64,000 nucleotides of DNA from Acidobacteriaceae bacterium (GCA_003134855.1 PLCS01000008.1:496001-560000); one strand, 5' to 3'; shown: positions 23,977 through 36,646, counted from the first letter of the stretch. Made by a program: numbers and translations. The notes: generated from the letters alone by a model not told the origin.

Positions 23977-25611
23977 TTATTCGGGATCTATCTGCAGCCA
24001 ATAATGGAAGCCGTCTACAATGGCCATCAGCGCCGCCTGGTTCAAATCGCTGCTGACTCCCGCTGTGGTCCAGGGCTCATGGCCGTCGGCGTGGAAGCTG
24101 ACCGTGACGCGAACGTGAGCCGCCGTGTCCTGCGCGGATACATCAATGGCCGTGACGCTGAATCTGCCTAAGTGCATCCGCGCGATGGCCGGGTGCCATT
24201 TTTCCAATTCGCTCCGCATGGCTTTGGTAAGCGCATCTACCGGACCGGCGCCCTCTGCTCGTGTTACAGTAACTCTGGAGTCGCCCAGGCGCAGCGACAT
24301 CGAGGCCTGTACGTATCTGTCCCCGGATTCGTCGGATTCGTCGATCACTCTCCAGCTTTTCACGCTGAAGCGATTCTTCAGTGTATTGACCACCTTCATG
24401 CAGGCCAGCTTGAAGGAAACTTCACTGGCCGTGTAACCGTCGCCTTCGATCATTGCCTGGTTGTCGTCCATGAACTCCTGAGCTTGCGCGGAGTCAAGAG
24501 GAACACCGATCGCTTTCGAGAGCAGAATGATGTTGGCCTTTCCCGACTGGCCGTTCACTCCGATGACAGGGACGGCGCCGACTTTGGAGGGATCGCACCA
24601 CAGGTAAGCGCCGGGGTTCTTGCGTTCGCTGCTGCCATGCATTCCGGCCCAGGTCCCAAATGCTCCCGTGCCAACAATCGGAGCACCATGCGGCGCTTCA
24701 ATCCCGAAGGCCTCATAAGCCGAATGCGCGAGGTTAGTTAGCTCTGCAAGCGATTCTGGAGTTACAAACTCAGCTTCGCCTCTGAGTTGCATACTGCCGA
24801 TAACAGTGGTCAGGTTTACGTTGCCGCAGCGCTCGCCCGTTCCCAGCAGAGTGCCTTGAACCTGAACCGCTCCGGCGAGAATGGCGGCGCGCGTGTTGGC
24901 AACCCCAAAGCCGCGATCGGTGTGGCCATGAAATCCGAAGTTAGCTCCGGGATAACTCTGCGCCAGGCCGCCAATGACCTGAGCGACTTCTTCAGGATTG
25001 GCGCCGCCAGTGGTGTCGCAAACAATGATCCGGCTTACTTGCTGGCGGGCGCACTGCGCAATCATCTGGTGTAAATAATCCAGGCTGCGCCGGCTGAAAT
25101 CGGCGTCGCAATGGTTGCCGTTTTCGCGGCGGCCGCAAGCGGCGTCCATCGCGTGCTCCAGGTCCACGATCACTTCCAGGCCGCTGTCTTGCAGGCACGC
25201 AATGGTTTCGTAGGCCATCAGCAGGTTTTCTTCCGGCGTCGTCTCCAGGGACTTCTTCACATCGAGCAGCCTGGATTTGACGACAATGACCGCTACGGGA
25301 ACGCGCTTCCTGCGGTTGACGATGAATTGCACGTCGGGCCATTCCTGCACCTTGGCGCCGTGGCCGCGCGTTCTGCCAAACAAAGCCAGTTTCATCGCGC
25401 CCGTATCGGCCGATTCCAGGGCGCTGGATAAATCGCTTACAAATTGATTTGCGCCGGCAAAGCCGATTTCGGCGTAGCGAAAGCCAAAGGCTGCCATGCG
25501 CTCCAGCAGGCTGACGGCATTCGGCACGGAGATGTCGATGTTCGGCTGTTGCATGCCGTCGCGAAGGCTGGTATCGAAGAGCTCGACTTTTCTAACGTGA
25601 ATTTCCTTCAT
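23977..25611 (-). CDS. cimA: (R)-citramalate synthase
   Basis: 544 residues. It condenses pyruvate and acetyl-CoA to citramalate, the first step of the threonine-independent isoleucine route. The DRE-TIM barrel starts with ELFDTSLRDGMQQPN; the metal-binding His residues are in FGFHGHTDRGFGVAN, and VCDTTGGANPEE lies in the barrel. A C-terminal LeuA-type regulatory domain follows from about residue 400, which usually gives isoleucine feedback. Length and sequence fit the CimA family rather than LeuA. No other isoleucine or leucine genes are in the window. It is transcribed divergently from the MFS gene. Confidence 0.93.
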   Translation of the reverse strand: MKEIHVRKVELFDTSLRDGMQQPNIDISVPNAVSLLERMAAFGFRYAEIGFAGANQFVSDLSSALESADTGAMKLALFGRTRGHGAKVQEWPDVQFIVNRRKRVPVAVIVVKSRLLDVKKSLETTPEENLLMAYETIACLQDSGLEVIVDLEHAMDAACGRRENGNHCDADFSRRSLDYLHQMIAQCARQQVSRIIVCDTTGGANPEEVAQVIGGLAQSYPGANFGFHGHTDRGFGVANTRAAILAGAVQVQGTLLGTGERCGNVNLTTVIGSMQLRGEAEFVTPESLAELTNLAHSAYEAFGIEAPHGAPIVGTGAFGTWAGMHGSSERKNPGAYLWCDPSKVGAVPVIGVNGQSGKANIILLSKAIGVPLDSAQAQEFMDDNQAMIEGDGYTASEVSFKLACMKVVNTLKNRFSVKSWRVIDESDESGDRYVQASMSLRLGDSRVTVTRAEGAGPVDALTKAMRSELEKWHPAIARMHLGRFSVTAIDVSAQDTAAHVRVTVSFHADGHEPWTTAGVSSDLNQAALMAIVDGFHYWLQIDPE

Positions 25612-25870
25612 TTGTCCCTGCGCCCGATTGTGAGAATGTCCTGCTAAGGATTGTTCTGACGGCAGAATTGCGAATTCCCATCACGTCCCTGCCGAGGCTT
25701 CCTCGAACTTCCAGAATAACAGGGAACGTGCGCGGGTTCCCAGGTCTTGGAATCGAGCGGGAAGACAGGGCCGCATTTGGAGCAGCCTGCCAAAGCCAAC
25801 TCCAATCTGCTATCTTCACAGGTTACGACTTTTTATCCCGACATCCCCGCCGTGCCGAGGTTCATTGCTC

Positions 25871-27148
25871 ATGCCCGAGCTGTCCCGCCGTCCGCCGCCG
25901 CCTTTCTTCCGCTGGGCTGTTCTTGTTTTCGTCAGCCTGGCCATGTTCGGCAACTACTACGTCTACGACTGCATTGCGCCGGTCGCCGACCTGCTCTCCA
26001 AGCAGCTTGGCTTTTCCGACTCCAATATCGGACTGCTCCAGGCAATCTACAGCTTCCCGAATCTGATCATGGTGCTGATCGGCGGCTATCTTGTCGACCG
26101 CATCGGCGCGCGCAAGGCGATCTTTCTCTTCGGAACCACCTGCCTGATCGGAGCGATTGTCACCGTGCTTTCCGGCCATCTTGTCCCGATGGCCACGGGG
26201 CGGCTGATCTTCGGCGTCGGCGCTGAATCCCTCATCGTCGCCGTGACCACGGCCATCGCAAAATGGTTCCGGGGCAAGGAACTGAGCTTCGCCTTCGGCA
26301 TCAACCTGATGATTGCGCGCGCCGGCACCTTGATGGCGCAGAGGTCGCCCACCTGGGCCCGGTTCGCCTACACCAGTTGGCGCACGCCGCTGTTGATCTC
26401 CGTGGCCTTTGCCACCTTTTGCGTGATCGGAGCGCTGATTTACTGGGGAATGGAGGTTTACGCGGAAAAGAGCTATGAACTGGCTCATGCCGGGCCGACC
26501 GACAAGGTGGTCTTCAGCGATTTGTTCCATTTCGGAGTTTCTTTCTGGTATATCGTCGCGCTGTGCGTGGTCTTCTATTCGGCGATCTTTCCCTTTGAGA
26601 CCTTCGCCTACAAATTCTTCATGGATGCGCACGGCACGACCCGCGAGATGGCGGGTACGCTGATTGGCAATCTAACCATTAGCACCATGGTCGGCACGCC
26701 GCTGCTCGGGTTGTTTGTCGACAAGATCGGTAAGCGCGCGCTGCTGATGATGATCGGCTCGGTGCTGCTGGTTCCCGTTTATTTGATGATGGCCTATACC
26801 CATACTCAGGCGACGCTCTATCTGCCGATGGCGATGATGGGCATCGCCTTCTCGCTGGTCCCGGCAGTGATCTGGCCCTCGGTGGCTTACATCGTGGACC
26901 AGAACAAGCTGGGTACGGCCTACGGACTGATGACCGTGGTTCAGAACATGGGGTTCTTCGGCTTCAACCTGGGCATCGGCTGGGCCAACGACCATGGCCA
27001 CGCCAGTGCAACGAATCCCTACGGCTACCACATGGGCATGTGGATCTTCTCCATTCTGGGTCTGCTGGGGATGCTTTTTGCTTTCCTGCTGCGGCAAAGA
27101 GAATTAGGCCCGCATGGGCACGGCCTGGAGACTATCACCGCCAGCTGA
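25871..27148 (+). CDS. Major facilitator superfamily transporter
   Basis: About 425 residues with 12 predicted helices. The MFS loop 2-3 motif is GGYLVDRIGARKA, and its C-terminal counterpart is GLFVDKIGKRALLMM. A loop after helix 6 is moderately long. The closest group by eye is the MFSD1-like branch, but substrate cannot be assigned. ATG 25871 is preferred over TTG 25865. The gene is monocistronic, divergent from cimA. The 259-bp gap between them contains nothing clearly recognisable. Confidence 0.9.
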   Translation: MPELSRRPPPPFFRWAVLVFVSLAMFGNYYVYDCIAPVADLLSKQLGFSDSNIGLLQAIYSFPNLIMVLIGGYLVDRIGARKAIFLFGTTCLIGAIVTVLSGHLVPMATGRLIFGVGAESLIVAVTTAIAKWFRGKELSFAFGINLMIARAGTLMAQRSPTWARFAYTSWRTPLLISVAFATFCVIGALIYWGMEVYAEKSYELAHAGPTDKVVFSDLFHFGVSFWYIVALCVVFYSAIFPFETFAYKFFMDAHGTTREMAGTLIGNLTISTMVGTPLLGLFVDKIGKRALLMMIGSVLLVPVYLMMAYTHTQATLYLPMAMMGIAFSLVPAVIWPSVAYIVDQNKLGTAYGLMTVVQNMGFFGFNLGIGWANDHGHASATNPYGYHMGMWIFSILGLLGMLFAFLLRQRELGPHGHGLETITAS

Positions 27149-27181
27149 GATTAGCGCTCGGACGAATGCCTATTCGCTTCC

Positions 27182-28240
27182 CTACCGCTGCTCCTCCATG
27201 TTATAGAGGAAGAACGCCCGCAGCTCCAGGTACGGGCCGTGGAAGTCCCTGGGCAGCGGAGGGTAATTCGAGCCGGTCAGCGCGCCCCATGCTGCGCGGT
27301 CGAGCGCCACGTCGCCGCTGCGGCCCTCCAGCACCAGGCTGCCGTCCATCAGCCGCCCGTTGGGCAGAACCTTGAAGCGGATCGCCACCATTCCCGACTT
27401 CAGAATCGGCGGGTTGACCTCGTCGGGAATCAACGGATCCCAGGTTCGCTCCGTCTCCCGGTGCCAGCGCTGCAGCCACCCATTGAAGTCCACGCCCTGA
27501 GTGTCGGAGAGCACCTCGATACCGCCCGAGCCGGCGCCGGGATGCATTCTGAGGCCGCCGTCGGAGGGAAGATTGCCCGCGCCCATGCCGGGGTTCCGCG
27601 ATGCGCCCTTCATGGCGTCGCGCAACGCGTCGGCGGGGTTCTGCGAGTTCATCGCGAAGTTGGGACGCGCCGGCACGGCCGCCGGACGAGGCGCTTCCAC
27701 CTGCGATTGCTGATTGGGCGGTATGGGCGGCGGCGGGGGAGCCGGTGCGGCGGCTTGCGGCGCGGGCTCCGGGGCGGGCGGCGGCGGTGCGGCCTTGTTC
27801 ATCTCCTCCAGCGTCTTCTTGTCGATCTGGGGATGCGGCGCCGGAACCGGCTTGATCTCAACCTTGGGCTCCCATTTCGGCGTATCCATGTAGGTAAATT
27901 CTTGATGTTGCTGGATAGTCTTGCTGGAATCGACCACCACCGGCACTTTGAAGACGTACTGCGGAAGCCAGGTCAACGCGGAGAGCAGCAGGGCGTGGAC
28001 GAGGATGGCGATCCAGATGCCCTCGCGCAGCCGCGCCCAGCGCCGCTCATCCTCCAGGTCGCTGATCAACTCCAGAAGCTCGTGGGTATCGTAATCCACC
28101 CAGCGCGAACCGCGAACCACCGGGGAGGCGGACGCCGCCGGGTGCGGCGTCTCACCCAATGCCGGAGCGCCCCCAGCGGGAGTGGTCTCTGCTGGCTCGT
28201 TGGCCTCGTTCACGTCGATGGGCGATTCGTCGGTGAGCAT
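27182..28240 (-). CDS. TonB-family protein (energy transducer-like C-terminal domain)
   Basis: 352 residues. A cytoplasmic N-terminus of about 100 residues is followed by one membrane helix (GIWIAILVHALLLSALTWL), a Pro/Ala-rich linker (APPPPPAPEPAPQAA and similar) and a C-terminal TonB-like domain. The latter carries GMVAIRFKVLPNGRLMDGSLV and SGDVALDRAAWGAL. Such proteins pass proton-motive force to outer-membrane transporters, or act as periplasmic structural proteins. No ExbB, ExbD or TonB-dependent receptor is nearby. The long N-terminal cytoplasmic domain is unlike classical TonB. Confidence 0.9.
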   Translation of the reverse strand: MLTDESPIDVNEANEPAETTPAGGAPALGETPHPAASASPVVRGSRWVDYDTHELLELISDLEDERRWARLREGIWIAILVHALLLSALTWLPQYVFKVPVVVDSSKTIQQHQEFTYMDTPKWEPKVEIKPVPAPHPQIDKKTLEEMNKAAPPPPAPEPAPQAAAPAPPPPPIPPNQQSQVEAPRPAAVPARPNFAMNSQNPADALRDAMKGASRNPGMGAGNLPSDGGLRMHPGAGSGGIEVLSDTQGVDFNGWLQRWHRETERTWDPLIPDEVNPPILKSGMVAIRFKVLPNGRLMDGSLVLEGRSGDVALDRAAWGALTGSNYPPLPRDFHGPYLELRAFFLYNMEEQR

Positions 28241-28400
28241 TCGTTCCTGAGAATCCAGCTGGAGCGCACTCGCGCTCAGCCGCTCCGTTTCGAGTCCTTT
28301 CCTTCTATTCTCTCATCCCGGTAATCATCCTGCCCATCGCCGCGGCCCGTACAATGGTTCCTGATAGTAAGACGGATTGTCCGGCGGAAGGGAACCCGGT

Positions 28401-29018
28401 TTGAAAGCAGTATTTCTTCGTTTAATGGCCAAATGGAAGCTTGTGCTGATGCCCGTCCTTGCCAAGCTTGGCTTTTGGGGCGTGGGCGCGTGGGCGCTGC
28501 TGGACTCGTCCACCATCCCCGTCCCCATGGATGCGATCCTGGCCGTCTATGTCTGGAACGACAAAAGCCATTTCTGGATTTATTGCCTGCTCGCCGCCGC
28601 GGGTTCGGCCGTGGGCGGCCTGCTGCCCTACGGGCTGGGCCGGGCCGGCGGCGAACTCTTCCTGCTCAAGCGCGTCAATCGCAAACGCTACGAGCGGATA
28701 CGCGCCCGCTTCGAGCGCCAGGAGTTCCTGGCCATGATGATTCCCTCCATGCTGCCTCCGCCCACGCCCTGGAAGGCCTGCGTCTTTGCCGCCGGCGTCT
28801 TCGAAATGCGCGTCGTCCCGTTTATGCTGTCGGTCTTTTGCGGCAGGATGGTCCGCTGGCTGGTGCTCTCGCTGCTGGTGCTCAAGCTGGGTCCGGGCGC
28901 GGTGGGGCTTATCGAACACCACGGACCGGCTCTGCTGGCCATCGTCGGCGGCCTGGCGGTTATTGGCTTTGCTTGGTGGTGGTTGCGCAAGAGGCGCGCC
29001 GGGAAACTGATAGGTTAA
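28401..29018 (+). CDS. DedA/VTT-like membrane protein
   Basis: About 205 residues with four to five membrane segments. Pro residues in SSTIPVPMDAIL, GSAVGGLLPYGLGRAGG, then the amphipathic RRYERIRARFERQEF-like helix and MIPSMLPPPTPWKACVFAAGVF follow the VTT/DedA pattern. DedA proteins are linked to lipid carrier flipping and membrane homeostasis. I chose TTG 28401 because GGAAGGGA lies 7 nt upstream; TTG 28377 has no such site. The gene is alone on its strand, 160 nt from the TonB-like gene. Confidence 0.85.
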   Translation: MKAVFLRLMAKWKLVLMPVLAKLGFWGVGAWALLDSSTIPVPMDAILAVYVWNDKSHFWIYCLLAAAGSAVGGLLPYGLGRAGGELFLLKRVNRKRYERIRARFERQEFLAMMIPSMLPPPTPWKACVFAAGVFEMRVVPFMLSVFCGRMVRWLVLSLLVLKLGPGAVGLIEHHGPALLAIVGGLAVIGFAWWWLRKRRAGKLIG

Positions 29019-29141
29019 ATGTGATTTACTTTCTTTCACGAACCTGGCGATCCTTCGGTGTCTGGGACAATTCGAGCGATAAAATGGACCTGATTGCTGA
29101 AGCGCACGACGGTTACCTATTCAACCGGAAGGAGAAGACTC

Positions 29142-29774
29142 ATGGAAGTTCATCCGCCTCATAAACCCATCCACTCGATCAAGGAATTCATGGTTCACCT
29201 GCTGGCTATCACCATCGGCCTGCTGATCGCGCTTGGCCTGGAGGCTTCGGTCGAATGGTTGCATCACCGCCATCTGGCGCGCGACGCAAGGGAGAATATC
29301 TTTCAGGAGATGCGCGCCAACCAGCAGGATGCTGTGCGGCAACTCAGTGCGCTGCCCGCTGAAGAGAAGCGCCTGGATGAGATTCTCAGCCTGGTAGACA
29401 ATGCGCAGCATGGCCGCCCTGAAAAGCCCATTGGGGGCTTCACATGGACAAGCGTTCTTCTGCGCGACTCCGCGTGGAATGCCGCATCGTCCACCGGCGC
29501 CATCGCCTTCATGGATTACGGCGAGGTGAAGGGATACTCTCAGCTCTATGCCGTGCAGAAACTATTGAATTCATTCCAGGACCGCTATTTTGAGGAGAGG
29601 CACGAAATGAATGTCCTCCTGGAGCGTATGCAAAAGGAGGGCAAACTCTCCGATGATGAATTCGAGAGCGGGAAACGGGCCATCCTGTCGGCGAGATTGA
29701 CGGCCGTGGAGCTCAATGAATTAGATAGTCTCTTGAATGACAACTATACAAAGAGTCTGTCGCAAGGAAAATGA
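29142..29774 (+). CDS. Single-pass membrane protein of unknown function
   Basis: 210 residues from ATG 29142, which has AAGGAG about 7 nt upstream. A short cytoplasmic segment (MEVHPPHKPIHSIKEF) is followed by one membrane helix (MVHLLAITIGLLIALGLEA). A long soluble, mostly helical domain of about 170 residues completes the protein (HLARDARENIFQEMRANQQD and further). The layout resembles the DUF6090-type single-pass proteins of Bacteroidota, but I cannot confirm membership. GATAAAAT near 29079 may be a -10 box. Confidence 0.75.
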   Translation: MEVHPPHKPIHSIKEFMVHLLAITIGLLIALGLEASVEWLHHRHLARDARENIFQEMRANQQDAVRQLSALPAEEKRLDEILSLVDNAQHGRPEKPIGGFTWTSVLLRDSAWNAASSTGAIAFMDYGEVKGYSQLYAVQKLLNSFQDRYFEERHEMNVLLERMQKEGKLSDDEFESGKRAILSARLTAVELNELDSLLNDNYTKSLSQGK

Positions 29775-29787
29775 AGATCACGGGTGC

Positions 29788-29813
29788 CCCAGGTCTCGAT
29801 TCTGAGACCTGGG
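29788..29813. terminator. Bidirectional hairpin between convergent genes
   Basis: CCCAGGTCTC pairs perfectly with GAGACCTGGG over a 6-nt loop, 13 nt after one gene and 17 nt before the stop of the next, on the opposite strand. There is no T-run. It looks like a repetitive palindrome used as an end signal. Confidence 0.6.
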
Positions 29814-29829
29814 AAGGTAAACGAGGAGT

Positions 29830-30372
29830 TCATTTCCCCGCCAGCGCCACCTGCGTCGGCGCCGCGCTCATCCGCCGTACCAGCACCGGAAGCCCGAAGG
29901 CCAGCCCGGCCACGAGCGCCGTTGAAATCAGGTCGTTGCGATAGAACGGCACCGCGGCGGCGTAGCAAGCGACTAGGCCGCCCAGCGTGTGCGGATATGG
30001 ATAGGCAAAGCCGCTCACCCAGGCCGCATAGTTCGAGATCAGGAAAAACGAGGTTGGCCCCAGCAGCGCGCCCGCGCCTACGCGTACCACCGTCGTCCGG
30101 CTCCGCAGCAGAATCTGTCCCAACGCCATGGCCATCACGTACCAGCCCCAGGTGGGCAGATAGCTCTGCAAGACAAAGGCGTAGTGGTAGCTGTATGCGG
30201 TGAGGAAGTAGTCGGTAGCCACGAGCGCGGCCAGCGGAACCAGCATCTCCCGCCACGGACGCCGCGCGCCAAAGTACAGTAGAGAGCCACCGACGGCGGT
30301 AAAGTTCATCCACCCCGCATGGGGCAGCAAACGGCTCAACACGGCAACCAGCAGCAAAAGATAAGCAGGCAT
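29830..30372 (-). CDS. DUF6580-like membrane protein
   Basis: 180 residues from ATG 30372 (GAGGTG 4 nt upstream), with five to six membrane segments. N-terminal AYLLLLVAVLSRLLPHAGW and MNFTAVGGSLLYFGARRPW, then VATDYFLTAY, resemble the DUF6580 family of putative small transporters, which often occur near cobalamin or other vitamin genes. No riboswitch or vitamin gene is visible here, so no substrate is proposed. An upstream in-frame ATG at 30477 would add 35 residues without a Shine-Dalgarno sequence and is less likely. Confidence 0.78.
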   Translation of the reverse strand: MPAYLLLLVAVLSRLLPHAGWMNFTAVGGSLLYFGARRPWREMLVPLAALVATDYFLTAYSYHYAFVLQSYLPTWGWYVMAMALGQILLRSRTTVVRVGAGALLGPTSFFLISNYAAWVSGFAYPYPHTLGGLVACYAAAVPFYRNDLISTALVAGLAFGLPVLVRRMSAAPTQVALAGK

Positions 30373-30536
30373 GAACACCTCAGATTTCAGGATTCCGGCA
30401 TCCCCCAAGGGGAAATAGAGACACCGGCAGCGCATAGGCGCTCCTCTCATATTGAGGGCCAAACGCCGTGGGGTCAACTCAAGTATTTCACAAGATGAAC
30501 ATTATTTTCATTACTGAACAACTTTCACACGCCGCT

Positions 30537-33771
<3,235 letters not shown>

Positions 33772-33930
33772 TCTCCTCATCCCCGCGCGCATACAGGGTT
33801 CCGGAGTTGCGCACAAGAAACCTGGTGGTGCGCATCAAGGGAGAGATGGCCAAAAGAATCAGCAACAAATCCAGCCACATGGGGCAACCTCACTTTCCTC
33901 TGAAGTTAGCGAGAAGGCGAGCGCGCCAGG

Positions 33931-33966
33931 CTAACACCGCTAACACCGCTAACATCGCTAACTCTG
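33931..33966 (+). repeat. 9-bp tandem repeat (GCTAACACC)n
   Basis: Four units: GCTAACACC twice, GCTAACATC, GCTAACTCT, with a decayed fifth (GCTTACGAT). They lie in the 253-bp gap between ligA and the small protein gene. GCTAAC motifs also stand at the ends of ribF, rmuC and pheS. Confidence 0.8.
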
Positions 33967-34024
33967 CTTACGATGAACTAAGCGGTAGCGGCCGGCCGCG
34001 CCGGCGCAACCGGTGCGGGCGCGG

Positions 34025-34390
34025 TTATAGTCCCGCGGAAGCAGCCGGCTTCGGCATGGTGATCAGCCGTGCGGAAGACTCGACTTCCTCGTAGGCCGCG
34101 TTCGAGGTCAGGCTGGTGTCAGCGCCCATAGACTGTTCCATGTATTCGTCATCGACATCGATTTGGGCTGCCTGCGGCACACGCGCCGTCAAGGCCCGGG
34201 CCATGAATTCGTCCAGCAGCTTGTGCATGCAGGTTTGCCCGCACAGATGCTTAAATCCCGGGCGCAGCCGGTTGCGTGAGTTCCACCCGCTCACCCGCAG
34301 CTCCTCTCCCTGGTCATAGGCCACAAACCAGTGGTTCGTCTGCTTCTTCTCCGTTCCGCAGATGTCGCACGATATTGCCTGCCGGATCAC
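34025..34390 (-). CDS. Small conserved-looking protein with a CxxC motif
   Basis: 121 residues if started at GTG 34390, which is preceded by GGGGGA at a good distance; an upstream ATG at 34501 would add 37 low-complexity residues. The N-terminus AISCDICGTEKKQTNHWFVA with CxxC, and a later pair (HLCGQTCMHKLLDEF), could together bind one zinc ion. The C-terminus is acidic and probably disordered. I do not recognise a named family or function. It is divergent from lgt. Confidence 0.65.
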   Translation of the reverse strand: MIRQAISCDICGTEKKQTNHWFVAYDQGEELRVSGWNSRNRLRPGFKHLCGQTCMHKLLDEFMARALTARVPQAAQIDVDDEYMEQSMGADTSLTSNAAYEEVESSARLITMPKPAASAGL

Positions 34391-34821
34391 CGCATCTCCC
34401 CCTGTCCGCACAGTCCTTTCGCGGCCGGACCGATTCCCGTCTTCCCCTTGATCCCGATGCGCCAGGCAATCTCGAAGAGCCACGAACCCTCGACAAGCCA
34501 CGAGCCCTCGAACTGCCGCAAGCCGCGCTGACGAACCCCATGGAGTGCTTGGGGACGTCTACCTCTATTCCATCGCGTTTCCGGCGAAATCAGTGAGAAG
34601 TGAACAGAAAAAAACCATGAATGAAGCAATTGCGGACAGCAGGAAGCGAAACTGTCCTGAAACGGAACCCATAGCGGGCTTCGATAGAAAATACGGGAGA
34701 AATGGAGGAATGAATCCTGATGAACGGCTACACAGGCGTGGAAAAGGTCAGTCCGGAGGGAGGCGGGGTTTCAACCCCCGCGTCACGCTCCGTGCCGCCA
34801 GCGCGTCTATACTTGAGCAAG
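34391..34821. other. 431-bp divergent gap upstream of lgt
   Basis: No convincing gene. An open frame from ATG 34617 runs on out of frame with lgt and has no recognisable product. A 19-bp palindrome at 34763-34781 (GCGGGG/CCCCGC) lies 40 nt before lgt. A near-direct repeat of AGCCACGARCCCTCGA occurs twice at about 34480-34515. A TATACT box at 34808 precedes lgt. Confidence 0.5.
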
Positions 34822-35622
34822 ATGCTGCCGAATCTTCATCTCGGGTTCTTTACCATTCATACCTTCGGGCTGATGATGTGGCTGGCCGCCGTGGCCGCTG
34901 CGTTTGTCATGGACCGCAGCTTCCGCCGCGCCCGCGTCACGGTGAAGGATCAAGGGGCCGATGCGATGACCATGGTGGCAGTTGCCCTGGTGGCCGGCAT
35001 CATAGGCGCCAAGCTGTGGCACGTCATAGACACGCCTATCGAGTTCCGCGAAATGGGCTGGAGCGTGCTCTGGGACACGGCCGGCTTCGCCTGGTTCGGC
35101 GGCCTGACCTTCGGCATCTCCGCGCTGCTTTTTCAGGGCTGGTGGGCGAAGATCGGCGCTCTGCGCACGCTCGACCTGGCCGCTCCGGCCGCCGCCATCG
35201 GCTACGGCATCGGCCGCATCGGTTGCTTCCTCTCCGGCGACGGCTGCTACGGCATCCCCATCCAGCCGGTGCATCTCCTCTCCTTTACCTTTACGCCCTG
35301 GGGCATGGCCTTCCCGCACGGCATCGAACCGGTCTTCGTCCCCGTCTACCCCACTCCGCTCTACGAACTGGCCGCCGGGCTGCTCATCGGCGCGTGGCTA
35401 TGGTGGCGCGCCGGCAAGCCTCAACCAACTGGCGCCATCGTCGGCCAGTACCTGCTGCTCACCGGAGCCGCCCGCTTCCTGGTCGAGTTTCTCCGCCGCA
35501 ACCCCAAAGTCCTCTGGGGCTTGTCTAATGCGCAACTGGCCAGCGCCGCCTCGGTCCTCGCGGGCATCCTGCTGATCGCCTGGGCCGCCACCCGCACTGC
35601 ACGCTCACCGAATCAGGCTTGA
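34822..35622 (+). CDS. lgt: Prolipoprotein diacylglyceryl transferase
   Basis: 266 residues from ATG 34822, about seven membrane helices. It moves diacylglycerol from phosphatidylglycerol to the lipobox cysteine of prolipoproteins. FAWFGGLTFG and GYGIGRIGCFLSGDGCYG correspond to the Lgt regions carrying the essential His/Tyr and Arg residues. The usual Asn after the Arg is replaced by Cys (GRIGCF), and YPTPLYELAAGLLIGAWLWW and RFLVEFLRRNP complete the family pattern. Upstream in-frame ATG 34720 would pass through a palindrome and is less likely. TATACT lies 8 nt before the ATG without a Shine-Dalgarno sequence. A more divergent homologue is at 56938. Confidence 0.9.
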   Translation: MLPNLHLGFFTIHTFGLMMWLAAVAAAFVMDRSFRRARVTVKDQGADAMTMVAVALVAGIIGAKLWHVIDTPIEFREMGWSVLWDTAGFAWFGGLTFGISALLFQGWWAKIGALRTLDLAAPAAAIGYGIGRIGCFLSGDGCYGIPIQPVHLLSFTFTPWGMAFPHGIEPVFVPVYPTPLYELAAGLLIGAWLWWRAGKPQPTGAIVGQYLLLTGAARFLVEFLRRNPKVLWGLSNAQLASAASVLAGILLIAWAATRTARSPNQA

Positions 35623-35728
35623 CAACCGGGCGGCGCGTTATCAGACAAAAGCGCACCTTCGCGGGTACTCGGAATGCAAAGCAAAGGGGCTTAGACTGAA
35701 GTTGCTCTGGATTCTTCGCGCGCTCACC

Positions 35729-36646
35729 ATGCGCCGAACCTCCTTCATCCTTCTCGTGTTGGCTGTGCTCATCACGACCACCCTCAGTGCTCCCGCCGCT
35801 CATGCGGCCCGGACGCACGGGCGAGCCTCGTCCACGGTGGCATCCCGCGGTGCGCACAACAAGAAGAAGCCCGCTGTACAGAAGGTCAAAGCGCGGTCCA
35901 GGAGCCGTATGACCGTTGGGCATCTGCGTTCGGTCGTGCTTAGGCTACACCGCGCGCAGCCGCGCGTCGAAGCCGAAGCCGCCGGCAGTGAATCCGCAAA
36001 TCAGCCGTCCGCCGTCGAAGACGCTTCTCTGCCAACCACGCGGAGGGCGATGCCGCTGCCGCTACGCGGCTCGTATGAATCTCTGCTCCGGCAGAACGAG
36101 AAGACCGAGGACGACAGCCTGGAGCGCATTGAGGACGACGACGATCTTGCCGATCGCATCGCGCGCAAGATGCTGGTGCCGGTTCCGGTCTCCTCCGCGC
36201 TCAACGTGAACCAGAATCTGCCCGAGAACCGCCGCTACTGCCGCCCCTGGACGGCGAGCTTTCTCAACGACCTCGCCCGCGCCCATGCGGCTGAATTTCA
36301 CCATCCCCTTGAAGTCAGCTCGGCGGTGCGCACCGTCGCCTATCAAAAGCAACTGATGAAGGTGAACGGAAACGCCACGGCGGCCGAGGGCGACGTCGCC
36401 AGCCCGCATTTGACCGGTGCAAGCATCGACATTGCCAAGCAGGGCCTCACCCGCCAGGAGATCGGATGGATGCGCGCCTGGCTGCTGCCGCAGGAAACGG
36501 CCGGCAAGATCGACGTCGAGGAGGAGTTCCGCCAGGCCTGCTTCCACATCACTATCTACAAGAGCTATGCGCCGCCCAAACCGGCGCGCAAGCCGGCGGC
36601 GCAGGCCACGGCAGCGGTGGCCAAAGCAGGCAGGTCAGGGCTTTAA
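35729..36646 (+). CDS. DUF5715-like secreted protein
   Basis: 305 residues from ATG 35729 (TTG 35702 is an alternative). A signal peptide ends near AHAA. A basic, Ala/Arg-rich segment follows, then a globular domain from about residue 165: NRRYCRPWTASFLNDLARAH, VSSAVRTVAYQKQLM, SPHLTGASIDIAKQG and ACFHITIYKSY. The S-x-H-x-x-G-x-x-x-D pattern plus the later His recalls M15/VanY-type zinc peptidases, so a peptidoglycan role is possible. I see this as similarity by eye only. The C-terminal tail is Ala/Lys-rich. Confidence 0.8.
   Translation: MRRTSFILLVLAVLITTTLSAPAAHAARTHGRASSTVASRGAHNKKKPAVQKVKARSRSRMTVGHLRSVVLRLHRAQPRVEAEAAGSESANQPSAVEDASLPTTRRAMPLPLRGSYESLLRQNEKTEDDSLERIEDDDDLADRIARKMLVPVPVSSALNVNQNLPENRRYCRPWTASFLNDLARAHAAEFHHPLEVSSAVRTVAYQKQLMKVNGNATAAEGDVASPHLTGASIDIAKQGLTRQEIGWMRAWLLPQETAGKIDVEEEFRQACFHITIYKSYAPPKPARKPAAQATAAVAKAGRSGL

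Noticed and set aside
30373..30477. Longer start for the DUF6580-like protein.
   Set aside because: ATG 30372 has GAGGTG at a good distance and begins right before the first membrane helix.
33931..33966. GCTAACACC array as a CRISPR-like repeat.
   Set aside because: The 9-bp units are directly adjacent without spacers and there are no cas genes.
34545..35528. Long open frame overlapping lgt in another phase.
   Set aside because: Arg/Gly/His-rich composition typical of a shadow frame; lgt in the overlapping frame has full family similarity.
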